The notes under the pieces: generated by a model
The model's input: only the letters and a program-made list of their open reading frames with translations
Told to the model about the DNA's origin: nothing
Databases searched by the model: none
Assembly: GCA_047601745.1 (NCBI GenBank)
Contig: JASGIS010000001.1
Coordinates: 2,480,001-2,544,000, forward strand
Direction: 5' to 3'
DNA length: 64,000 nt
Source: JAKPAM01 sp047601745
GTDB taxonomy: Bacteria > Pseudomonadota > Gammaproteobacteria > Burkholderiales > Burkholderiaceae_E
Position numbers and translations under genes: made by a program
Part shown: piece after piece, positions 43,803 through 53,733 of the stretch
How the letters are laid out: the number at the start of each line of letters is the position of its first letter
Position numbering within the stretch: the stretch's first letter is position 1

Positions 43803-44303
43803 ATGAGCAGCGACACGACCGTCTACGATTTTTCCGCCAAGGATCTGGCGGGCGTCGAACACCCGTTGTCCGACTACCAGGGCAAGGTGCTGTTGATCGT
43901 CAACACCGCCAGCCGCTGCGGCTTCACGCCGCAATACGCCGGCCTCGAAGAGCTGTACCGCAGTCATCACGACCAGGGTCTGGAGATCCTCGGCTTCCCG
44001 TGCAACCAGTTCGGCGGCCAGGAGCCCGGCGACGAAGCGCAGATCGGCGAATTCTGCCAGCGCAACTACGGCGTGTCGTTTCCGATGTTCGCGAAGGTCG
44101 ACGTCAACGGCGCGCATGCTCACCCGTTGTTCCAGTGGCTCAAGGCGCAAGCGCCCGGACTGCTGGGGTCCCGGGACATCAAGTGGAATTTCACGAAGTT
44201 CCTCGTCGGTCGCGACGGGCAGGTGATCGATCGGTTCTGGCCGACGACCACGCCCGCGGGGCTCACGTCCGACGTCGACAAGGCGCTGCGAGCGTCCCCC
44301 TGA
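43803..44303 (+). CDS. gpx: Glutathione peroxidase family thiol peroxidase
   Basis: This 166-residue enzyme reduces hydroperoxides using glutathione or thioredoxin. The catalytic site is Cys39 in NTASRCGFTPQY (Cys type, no selenocysteine), with Gln69 in FPCNQFG and Trp128/Asn129 in KWNFTKFLV completing the tetrad. GAGGGG lies three to four bases before the ATG. The upstream TAAGCT in CGCTAAGCTGTCGG may be the -10. It is followed 29 bases on by the HhH protein gene. Confidence 0.93.
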   Translation: MSSDTTVYDFSAKDLAGVEHPLSDYQGKVLLIVNTASRCGFTPQYAGLEELYRSHHDQGLEILGFPCNQFGGQEPGDEAQIGEFCQRNYGVSFPMFAKVDVNGAHAHPLFQWLKAQAPGLLGSRDIKWNFTKFLVGRDGQVIDRFWPTTTPAGLTSDVDKALRASP

Positions 44304-44332
44304 TCGCTGTGCTCATCCTCAATGGAGTCAAG

Positions 44333-44782
44333 ATGAAACGATTGATCGCGATGCTTGCCGTCTCCGCCGCCGTCGCCGCGGCGCCCGTCTTCGCCAAGGA
44401 CGTCCGGGACGCCAAGGAATCGGCCGTCGTCGCCCAGGCCACGCAGGGCGCGACCACGCCGGCGACGCCAGCGGTGCCGCCGCCGCATGCGGGCGCTGCC
44501 AAGGCAGCCGCCGCCAAGGGAGCCGCCGCGGCCGGCGATGCGGCCAAGACGGCGCCCGCCGCGCCGATGGCCGACAAGGCCGCTCCCAAGGGCGAACTGC
44601 TCGACATCAACACCGCGTCGGCGGACGAGCTCAAGCAGTTGACCGGCATCGGCGACGCGCGCGCCGAGGCGATCATCAAAGGCCGCCCCTATCGCGCGAA
44701 GAACGAACTGGTCGACAAGAAGATCCTGAGCAAGTCGGTCTACGACAAGGTCAAGGACAAGATCATCGCCAAGCAGAAGTGA
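44333..44782 (+). CDS. ComEA-like helix-hairpin-helix exported protein
   Basis: This 149-residue protein has a signal peptide (MKRLIAMLAVSAAVAAAPVFAK), an Ala/Pro/Lys-rich spacer (about 23-85) and a C-terminal helix-hairpin-helix domain (LLDINTASADELKQLTGIGDARAEAIIKGRPY). Such proteins bind DNA without sequence preference, as ComEA does in transformation. A long spacer and the absence of other competence genes here leave the role open. GGAG lies six bases upstream of the ATG. Confidence 0.85.
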   Translation: MKRLIAMLAVSAAVAAAPVFAKDVRDAKESAVVAQATQGATTPATPAVPPPHAGAAKAAAAKGAAAAGDAAKTAPAAPMADKAAPKGELLDINTASADELKQLTGIGDARAEAIIKGRPYRAKNELVDKKILSKSVYDKVKDKIIAKQK

Positions 44783-45115
44783 TCGGCGATAAGTGATCGG
44801 CGACGAGTCGTCGGTGCCCGGTAGCCGGCGCTTGGCCGGTCGGGCGCCGGTCGAATCGCGGCGGTTGGCGGTTGGCAACCGGCCGCCCGGTGCCGGCGGG
44901 TCCGCCCCGAGCGGGGCCCGGGCCGCCCCGCTGCGAAAGACAAACTGAACGAAGAAGAACGTTCGTCCCGAACGGTGCCCGGCCCACCGGCCGTGCGGGC
45001 CGATGACGGAACCGGCGGAGGACAAAAAGATCCGCCTCGGACTTGCGTCGTCGGCGGGAAATGAGGAGGAGGGAATCCGTGAGGAAGTCGGGGCGGATCG
45101 GCGCCCCTGCCCCGA
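44783..45115. other. 333-base convergent region
   Basis: This lies between the ends of the HhH gene and rpoH. It contains short repeats (GATCGGCGAT, GGCGGTTGGC) and several GC-rich stems, but no gene and no textbook terminator. A GGCGGA/TCCGCC stem near 45014-45046 has A's in its loop and is only a weak candidate. Confidence 0.4.
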
Positions 45116-46015
45116 TCAGGCGTACGCCTCGAGGACTCCTTTCATCTTTTTCAAGGCCTTGGCCTCGATCTGGCGGATGCGCTCGGCCGACACGCCGTAC
45201 TCGGCCGCCAGCTCGTGCAGCGTCATCGTGCCGCCTTCGTCTTCGTCCTTGAGCCAGCGCGTCTCGATGATCCGGCGGCTGCGTGCGTCGAGTCCGGCCA
45301 GCGCCTGCTGCAGGCCGTCGCTCTGCAGCCGATCCATCTGACGCGCTTCGAGGATGCGCTCGGGTTCGGCGTTCGGCGAGCTCAGGAACGCGATCGGCGC
45401 GAAATCGTCGTCGCCGTCGTCGCCATGCGATTCGAGCGCGATGTCCTGGCCGTTGAGCCGGCTTTCCATCTCGACGACGTCCTGCTTGCGCACGTTCAGC
45501 GTCTCGGCGATCCGGTCGACGTCCTCGCGGCTCAGCGTATGCCGGTCGGCCGAACGCTGCGAGCGCAGGTTGAAGAACAGCTTGCGCTGCGCTTTCGTCG
45601 TCGCGACCTTGACCAGCCGCCAGTTCTTCAGGATGTACTCGTGGATCTCGGCCTTGATCCAGTGCATCGCGAACGAGACCAGCCGCACGCCGCGATCGGG
45701 ATCGAAGCGCTTGACGGCCTTCATCAGACCGATGTTGCCCTCCTGGATCAGGTCCGCGTGCGGCAGCCCGTAACCCAGGTACTGGCGCGAGATCGACACG
45801 ACCAGGCGCAGGTGCGACATCACCATCTCGCGGGCGGCGTCCAGATCGCCGCTGTCGCGGAAACGTCGGGACAGTTCCTGCTCGCGCTCGGGTGTGAGCA
45901 TCGGCACGCGATTGACGGCGCCGATGTAGGCATCCAGGTTGCCGACGGCCGGAAGTGCAATCGCAGCGCCTGGAGCGCGGACCGGCACCAGGGCGGTAGC
46001 AGCAGCTTGGTTCAT
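45116..46015 (-). CDS. rpoH: RNA polymerase sigma-32 factor (heat shock)
   Basis: This 299-residue sigma factor directs transcription of heat-shock genes. Region 2 is clear (HLRLVVSISRQYLGYGLPHADLIQEGNIGLMKAVKRFDP, cited in part; FAMHWIKAEIHEYILKNWRLVK), followed by the RpoH box QRKLFFNLR that separates RpoH from other group 3/4 sigmas, and region 4 (LHELAAEYGVSAERIRQIEAKALKKMK). AAGGA lies about 12 bases before the ATG. An exact CIRCE element 53 bases upstream shows that HrcA represses this gene. Confidence 0.96.
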   Translation of the reverse strand: MNQAAATALVPVRAPGAAIALPAVGNLDAYIGAVNRVPMLTPEREQELSRRFRDSGDLDAAREMVMSHLRLVVSISRQYLGYGLPHADLIQEGNIGLMKAVKRFDPDRGVRLVSFAMHWIKAEIHEYILKNWRLVKVATTKAQRKLFFNLRSQRSADRHTLSREDVDRIAETLNVRKQDVVEMESRLNGQDIALESHGDDGDDDFAPIAFLSSPNAEPERILEARQMDRLQSDGLQQALAGLDARSRRIIETRWLKDEDEGGTMTLHELAAEYGVSAERIRQIEAKALKKMKGVLEAYA

Positions 46016-46067
46016 GAGCCTGTAGTTCCTTGTAGAGCGCCCGGGACACCCCCGGACAGCGTCAATA

Positions 46068-46094
46068 TTAGCACTCGCTCCGACCGAGTGCTAA
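46068..46094 (-). promoter_or_regulatory. CIRCE element (HrcA operator) of rpoH
   Basis: TTAGCACTC, nine spacer bases, GAGTGCTAA: every base of both arms matches the CIRCE consensus and the spacer has the canonical length. It lies 53 bases before the rpoH start. Confidence 0.95.
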
Positions 46095-46305
46095 TCAAAG
46101 ATCTCGATCCAGCCGATAGCCGGAGTCAATGCCAAGATCTGAATCGAGAAGGAGCCTTCTATATCGGATCGGCACGGCGACAGGAGGACGAACCGCGCCA
46201 ATGGCGATCAGGGCTGCCGGCCGGTCGGAAGTCCGCCGCATGCGACGGTGCTTCGATCGCGACCGCTCGGTATCAGCCCCAATGCATCGGTCGAAAGGCC
46301 GAGTC

Positions 46306-46311
46306 TAAACT
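46306..46311 (+). promoter_or_regulatory. Candidate -10 of maiA
   Basis: TAAACT ends only five bases before the maiA ATG at 46317. If it is the -10, transcription would begin at or next to the start codon and the mRNA would be leaderless. Confidence 0.4.
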
Positions 46312-46316
46312 GGCAT

Positions 46317-46967
46317 ATGCTTACGCTCTATACCTATTTCCGCAGTTCGGCGTCATTTCGGGTTCGTATCGGATTGAACCTGAAGGGGCTCGAACGTCGG
46401 GACGAGGTCGTCTGGCTGCTGTCGGACGAACAGGGCGGCGAGCCGTATCGTCGGCTCAATCCGCAGAAGCTCGTGCCCGCGCTGGTCGCCGACGGGCAGG
46501 TGCTGAGCCAGTCGCTCGCGATCCTCGAATACCTGGACGAGACGTATCCGGATCCGCCGCTACTGCCGGCGACCCCGCTCGAACGCGCCCGCGTGCGTTC
46601 GCTGTCGCTGCTGGTCGCCTGCGAGATCCATCCGCTGAACAACCTGCGGGTGCTCAAGTACCTGAAGCAGACGCTCGGCCAGGACGCGCAGCGGGTCGAC
46701 GCCTGGTATCGGCACTGGTGCCAGGAGGGGTTCGAAGCTTTCGAGCGGCAGGTCACCGACGGGCAGGCGGGACGTTACTGTCATGGCGATGCCGTCAGCC
46801 TCGCGGACATCTGCCTGGTTCCGCAGGTGTTCAACGCCCGGCGGTTCGGCGTCGACATGGCCGTGTATCCGGCGACGATGGCGATCTTCGATCGGTTGAT
46901 GCTGCTGGACGCGTTCGCTCGCGCGCAGCCGTCCGAGCAGCCGGACGCGGCGCGCGCGAGCGGCTGA
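46317..46967 (+). CDS. maiA: Maleylacetoacetate isomerase (zeta-class GST)
   Basis: This 216-residue glutathione-dependent enzyme isomerises maleylacetoacetate in tyrosine/phenylalanine breakdown. The zeta-class signature is YFRSSASFRVRIGLNLKG at residues about 5-22, with NPQKLVPALV, LSQSLAILEYLDETYP and IHPLNNLRVLKYL further on. The start is set at 46317, giving the normal family length; an in-frame ATG at 46248 would add 23 unlike residues. There is no ribosome-binding site and a -10-like TAAACT lies directly ahead. Other pathway genes are not in view. Confidence 0.9.
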   Translation: MLTLYTYFRSSASFRVRIGLNLKGLERRDEVVWLLSDEQGGEPYRRLNPQKLVPALVADGQVLSQSLAILEYLDETYPDPPLLPATPLERARVRSLSLLVACEIHPLNNLRVLKYLKQTLGQDAQRVDAWYRHWCQEGFEAFERQVTDGQAGRYCHGDAVSLADICLVPQVFNARRFGVDMAVYPATMAIFDRLMLLDAFARAQPSEQPDAARASG

Positions 46968-46992
46968 CTGGCGATGCCGGCGACGCCGGAAA

Positions 46993-48477
<1,485 letters not shown>

Positions 48478-48547
48478 TTCGGGGGGCTGGCGCGGAGGAC
48501 GTGGCGGCGGACCCCGAACGGCGGGAACCTGCGGGGAGACCAGCGGG

Positions 48548-48553
48548 TAAACT
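48548..48553 (+). promoter_or_regulatory. Candidate -10 of the M16 peptidase operon
   Basis: TAAACT in GGGTAAACTCTGGG lies 28 bases before the ATG at 48582, within the 104-base ftsY-divergent gap. Confidence 0.4.
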
Positions 48554-48581
48554 CTGGGCCTCGATTGTAGCGGCTTCAGTC

Positions 48582-50095
<1,514 letters not shown>

Positions 50096-50099
<4 letters not shown>

Positions 50100-51487
50100 A
50101 CCGCTTCGATCCTTCCGTCCGCCGGCGCGCCGCCGGTCGCGCGGCGCGGGCCTTCGGCCGGGCCGTCGCGGTGCTGGCCGTCCTGGTGGTGTCGATCGTG
50201 CTGTCGCCGTCGCTGCTGCCGTCCGCGGACGCGGCGCTGCCGATCGAGCAATGGACGACGTCGTCGGGCGCGCGCGTGCTGTTCGTGCGCGCACCCAGCA
50301 TTCCGATGCTCGACGTGCGCATCGACTTCGATGCCGGCAGTCGCTACGATCCGCCGGACAAGGCCGGTCTGGCGGCGCTGACGCAGGGCATGCTGCTGCG
50401 CGGTGCCAAGGGGCTGGACGAGTCGGCGATCGACGAAGGCTTCGCCGATCTCGGCGCGCTGGTCGGCGGCAGCGCCGGCAGCGATCGCGCGTCGGTGTCG
50501 CTGCGATCGCTGAGCAGCCGTGCCGAACTCGACGCGGCCGTCGATCTGCTCGGTCGCCTGCTGGCCGCGCCGTCGTTCGCCGAACCGGTGTTCGCGCGCG
50601 AGCGCGACCGCGTGCTGCAGGCGGTGCGCGAGGCCGAACTGCGTCCGGCCAGCATCGCCCAGCGCGCGTTCGATACGATGCTCTACGGCACGCATCCTTA
50701 TGGACTGAACGCCAGCGTCGAAACGCTGGAGCGGATCCGGCGCGAGGACATGCAGGCGTTCTTCGCCGCCCGCTATGGCGCGCGCCGCGCCGTCGTCTCG
50801 ATGATCGGCGACGTCGATCGCCGCCAGGCCGAGGCGATCGCCGATCGCCTGACCCGCGTGCTGCCGGCCGGCAGCGAACCGCCGACGATGCCGCCGGTCG
50901 TGCTGCCCGCGAAGGCCGCCGAGCGCCGGATCGTGCACAGCGCGTCGCAGAGCCACATCCTGATCGGCGTGCCGGCGATCGCCCGCGGCGACGACGACTT
51001 CTTCGCGCTGCTGGTCGGCAACTACGTGCTCGGCGGCGGCAGCTTCGTGTCGCGCCTGTACGGCGAGGTGCGCGAGAAGCGCGGGCTGGCCTACAGCGTC
51101 TATTCGTACTTCAGCCCGCAACTGCAGCTCGGTCCGTTCACGATCGGCCTGCAGACGCAGAAGGCGCAGACCGCGGTCGCGCTGGAAGTCGTGCGCGAGA
51201 CGCTGGCGCGCTTCATGCGCGAAGGGCCGACGGCCGCCGAGATCGAAGCGGCCAAGGACAATCTGGTCGGCGGGTTCGCGCTGCGGATCGACTCGAACGC
51301 GAAGATCCTCGAGAACCTGTCGGTGATCGGCTACTACAACCTGCCGCTCGATTACCTCGATACCTGGCCCTCGCGCATCCAGGCCGTGACCGTCGACCAG
51401 GTGCGCGCCGCGTTCGCGCGGCACGTGCCGATCGATCGCCTGGTCACCGTCGTCGTCGGGGCCGGAGAGGCCGTTGCGCAACGCTAA
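50096..51487 (+). CDS. M16 peptidase-like protein, non-catalytic subunit
   Basis: This 463-residue paralogue of the preceding peptidase has a signal peptide (about residues 17-47). The zinc motif is lost: the equivalent position reads LAALTQGMLLRGAKG. It keeps the Arg/Tyr region REKRGLAYSVYSYFSP that in the partner subunit contacts substrate. It therefore forms the second half of a heterodimeric M16B peptidase. The start overlaps the partner's stop by four bases. Confidence 0.92.
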
Positions 51488-52109
51488 GTCCGCGCCCGGA
51501 CAGGTGCGCATCGGCGGCGGCCTGTGGAAACGCACGCCGCTGGCGGTGCCCGACGTCGACGGACTGCGGCCGACGCCGGATCGCGTCCGCGAGACCCTGT
51601 TCAACTGGCTGGGCCAGCGGCTCGACGGCCTGCACTGCCTGGATCCGTTCGCCGGCTCCGGCGTGCTGGGCCTCGAAGCGGCGTCGCGCGGCGCGGCCGG
51701 CGTGGTGATGATCGAGCGCGATCCGCGCGCGGCGGCCGCGATCCGCACGGTGATCGACCGGCTCGGCGCGACGCAGGTGACGCTGCACGTCGGCGATGCG
51801 TTGCGCTGGCTGACCGCGCCGGCGCTCGCCGCCGCGCGTTTCGACCTGGTGTTCCTCGATCCGCCGTTCGGCCAGGGCTGGCTCGATCGCGTGCTGCCCC
51901 GCCTGGCGCCCTTGCTGGCGCCGCTGGCCCGCCTGTACGTCGAAGACGACGCGCCGGTCGATGCCGAACGCGTGTCGGCGGGGCTCGCGATCGCCGGCTC
52001 GTCCCCACGGGTGACGGGGCTGCGCGCCGACAAAGCGGGTCAAGTCCATTATCATCTGCTGGAAATCAGACAACCCCACGACGATCGACGCGGAGACGAC
52101 ACATGGTGA
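51474..52109 (+). CDS. rsmD: 16S rRNA (guanine966-N2)-methyltransferase
   Basis: This 211-residue SAM-dependent enzyme methylates G966 of 16S rRNA. Visible are VRIGGGLWKRTPL, the conserved LRPTPDRVRETLFNWL, SAM site CLDPFAGSGVLGLEAASRGA and catalytic LVFLDPPFG. The start is TTG at 51474, preceded by GGAGAGG and overlapping the upstream gene by 14 bases. The order rsmD-coaD is common in proteobacteria. Confidence 0.93.
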   Translation: MRNAKSAPGQVRIGGGLWKRTPLAVPDVDGLRPTPDRVRETLFNWLGQRLDGLHCLDPFAGSGVLGLEAASRGAAGVVMIERDPRAAAAIRTVIDRLGATQVTLHVGDALRWLTAPALAAARFDLVFLDPPFGQGWLDRVLPRLAPLLAPLARLYVEDDAPVDAERVSAGLAIAGSSPRVTGLRADKAGQVHYHLLEIRQPHDDRRGDDTW

Positions 52110-52603
52110 CGGCGGTTTATCCTGGCACGTTCGACCCCTTCACCCGGGGGCACGAAGACATCGTTCGCCGTGCATCGAAGCTGTTCAGCCAGTTGATCGT
52201 CGGCATCGCCGACAGCGACGCCAAGCGGCCGATCTTCAACGTCGACGAGCGCGTGCAGATCGCGCGCGAGGTGCTGTCGGCCTACCCGAACGTCGAAGTG
52301 CGGCGGTTCTCGGGGCTGCTGGTCAACTTCGTGCAGGGCTGCAACGCCCACGTCGTCGTGCGCGGGCTGCGCGCGGTGTCCGATTTCGAGTACGAGTTCC
52401 AGCTCGCCGGCATGAACCGCCACCTGATGCCCGACATCGAAACGATCTTCATGACGCCGACCGACCAGCACCAGTTCGTGTCCGGCACGCTGGTGCGCGA
52501 GATCGCGACGCTCGGCGGCGACGTCGGCCAGTTCGTGCCGCCGCCGGTGCAGACGTGGATCACGCGCAAGCTCGAGCAGATGGGCGTCAAGCCGCAGTCC
52601 TGA
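52103..52603 (+). CDS. coaD: Phosphopantetheine adenylyltransferase
   Basis: This 166-residue cytoplasmic enzyme makes dephospho-CoA from 4'-phosphopantetheine and ATP. The nucleotidyltransferase motif reads YPGTFDPFTRGHEDIV, with T/HxGH as TRGH, and the second motif FVSGTLVREIATLGGDV. GGAG lies eight bases before the ATG, which overlaps the rsmD end by seven bases. Confidence 0.96.
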   Translation: MVTAVYPGTFDPFTRGHEDIVRRASKLFSQLIVGIADSDAKRPIFNVDERVQIAREVLSAYPNVEVRRFSGLLVNFVQGCNAHVVVRGLRAVSDFEYEFQLAGMNRHLMPDIETIFMTPTDQHQFVSGTLVREIATLGGDVGQFVPPPVQTWITRKLEQMGVKPQS

Positions 52604-52658
52604 CCGTCTCGGCGGCGGGCAGGCGCGGCACACGCCTCGCAACGAAGGATCACGCCCG

Positions 52659-52919
52659 ATGGCCCTGATCATCACCGACGAATGCATCAACTGCGACGTT
52701 TGCGAGCCCGAGTGCCCGAACGGCGCGATCTCGATGGGGCCGGTCATCTATCAGATCGATCCCGGCAAGTGCACCGAATGCGTCGGTCACTACGACGAAC
52801 CGCAGTGCCAGCAGGTGTGTCCGGTCTCGTGCATCCCGGTCGACCCCGACCACACCGAGACTCGCGAGCAGTTGCAGCGCAAGTATCTGCTGCTGCAGCA
52901 ACAGGCCGAGACCGGCTGA
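52659..52919 (+). CDS. fdx: YfhL-family 2[4Fe-4S] ferredoxin
   Basis: This 86-residue electron carrier has two cluster motifs: CINCDVCEPECP (residues 9-20) and CTECVGHYDEPQCQQVCP, the second with the longer loop typical of the YfhL/Alvin-type ferredoxins. GAAGGA lies about 11 bases upstream. The last codons and the stop lie inside an 8-bp repeat that continues past the gene. Confidence 0.94.
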   Translation: MALIITDECINCDVCEPECPNGAISMGPVIYQIDPGKCTECVGHYDEPQCQQVCPVSCIPVDPDHTETREQLQRKYLLLQQQAETG

Positions 52920-52944
52920 CCGGCTGACCGGCCGACCGGCTGCC
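52911..52944. repeat. 8-bp repeat across the ferredoxin stop codon
   Basis: ACCGGCTG, ACCGGCTG, ACCGGCCG, ACCGGCTG follow without gap; the TGA of the ferredoxin gene is formed within the first junction. Confidence 0.8.
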
Positions 52945-52971
52945 ACGGAACCGTCATCTTCGAATGCGATC

Positions 52972-53475
52972 ATGTCTGACCCGAGTACCGACGACGACAC
53001 CCGCGGCACGATGAACCTGATCCTGTGGCGCCACGCCGAAGCCGAGGAAGCGACGCCCGACCTGACCCGCGAACTGACCGGTCGCGGCCGCAAGCAGGCG
53101 GCGCGGATGGCCGACTGGCTCGCGCCCCGGCTGCCCAGCCGCTACGCGATCCTGTGCAGTCCGGCCACGCGGACGATCCAGACCGTCGAGGCGCTCGGAC
53201 GCGATTACGCGATCGACCGGCGCCTGAGTCCGGGGGCCGACGTCGCCGACTACCTGGCCGCCGCCGGCTGGCCCGAGGGGCCGCAGGATGCCGGCGGCAC
53301 CGTCGTCATCGTCGGCCACCAGCCGACGCTGGGCGGCGTGGCCAGCCTGCTGCTGTCGGGCAGCGAGCAGCCGTGGAGCATCAAGAAAGGCGCGATCTGG
53401 TGGCTGTCCAGCCGCGAGCGCGAGGGTAAGGGCCAGATCGTGCTGCGCGCCAGCGTGCATCCGGAGCTGCTCTGA
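52972..53475 (+). CDS. sixA: Phosphohistidine phosphatase SixA
   Basis: This 167-residue histidine-phosphatase fold enzyme dephosphorylates phosphohistidine on phosphotransfer proteins. The catalytic RHAEAE is near residue 20, and the second catalytic His is in VIVGHQPTL. ILCSPATRTIQT is also typical. Starting at MNLILWRH (53011) would give the usual family N-terminus; no ribosome-binding site favours either start. Confidence 0.88.
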   Translation: MSDPSTDDDTRGTMNLILWRHAEAEEATPDLTRELTGRGRKQAARMADWLAPRLPSRYAILCSPATRTIQTVEALGRDYAIDRRLSPGADVADYLAAAGWPEGPQDAGGTVVIVGHQPTLGGVASLLLSGSEQPWSIKKGAIWWLSSREREGKGQIVLRASVHPELL

Positions 53476-53589
53476 CGCGCGGAGCGGAGCCCGGATCGAC
53501 CCGACATTCGATGCTGCCGAGACGCCGGCCCTGACGCGCGCGGGGGCAGCGCGAAGCTGCGCCGGCCGGCGAGGCCGGCTTTCGGCGCG

Positions 53590-53732
53590 TCGCGCCGTGC
53601 GTCTCGCCGCGCCGTGCGTCTCGCCGCGCCGTGCGTCTCGCCGCGCCGTGCGTCTCGCCGCGCCGTGCGTCTCGCCGCGCCGTGCGTCCCGCCGCGCCGT
53701 GCGTCCCGCCGCGCCGTGCGTCCCGCCGCGCA
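53590..53732. repeat. 17-bp tandem repeat, eight copies, after ppc
   Basis: GTGCGTCTCGCCGCGCC starts at 53597 and recurs every 17 bases to 53716. The first five copies have CTC and the last three CCC at the same place. There is no gap between copies and the array ends directly at the ppc stop codon. Confidence 0.9.
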
Positions 53733-53733
53733 A

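Larger units (their letters stand above)
46016..46316. other. Divergent rpoH-maiA control region
   Basis: This 301-base region holds the CIRCE operator for rpoH on the left and the maiA -10 on the right. Nothing else was recognised in the 210 bases between them. Confidence 0.6.

Noticed and set aside
45014..45046. Terminator after rpoH (GGCGGA/TCCGCC stem)
   Set aside because: The A/T run is in the loop, not after the stem.
53590..53732. CRISPR array
   Set aside because: Repeats of 17 bases follow each other with no spacers and there are no cas genes.
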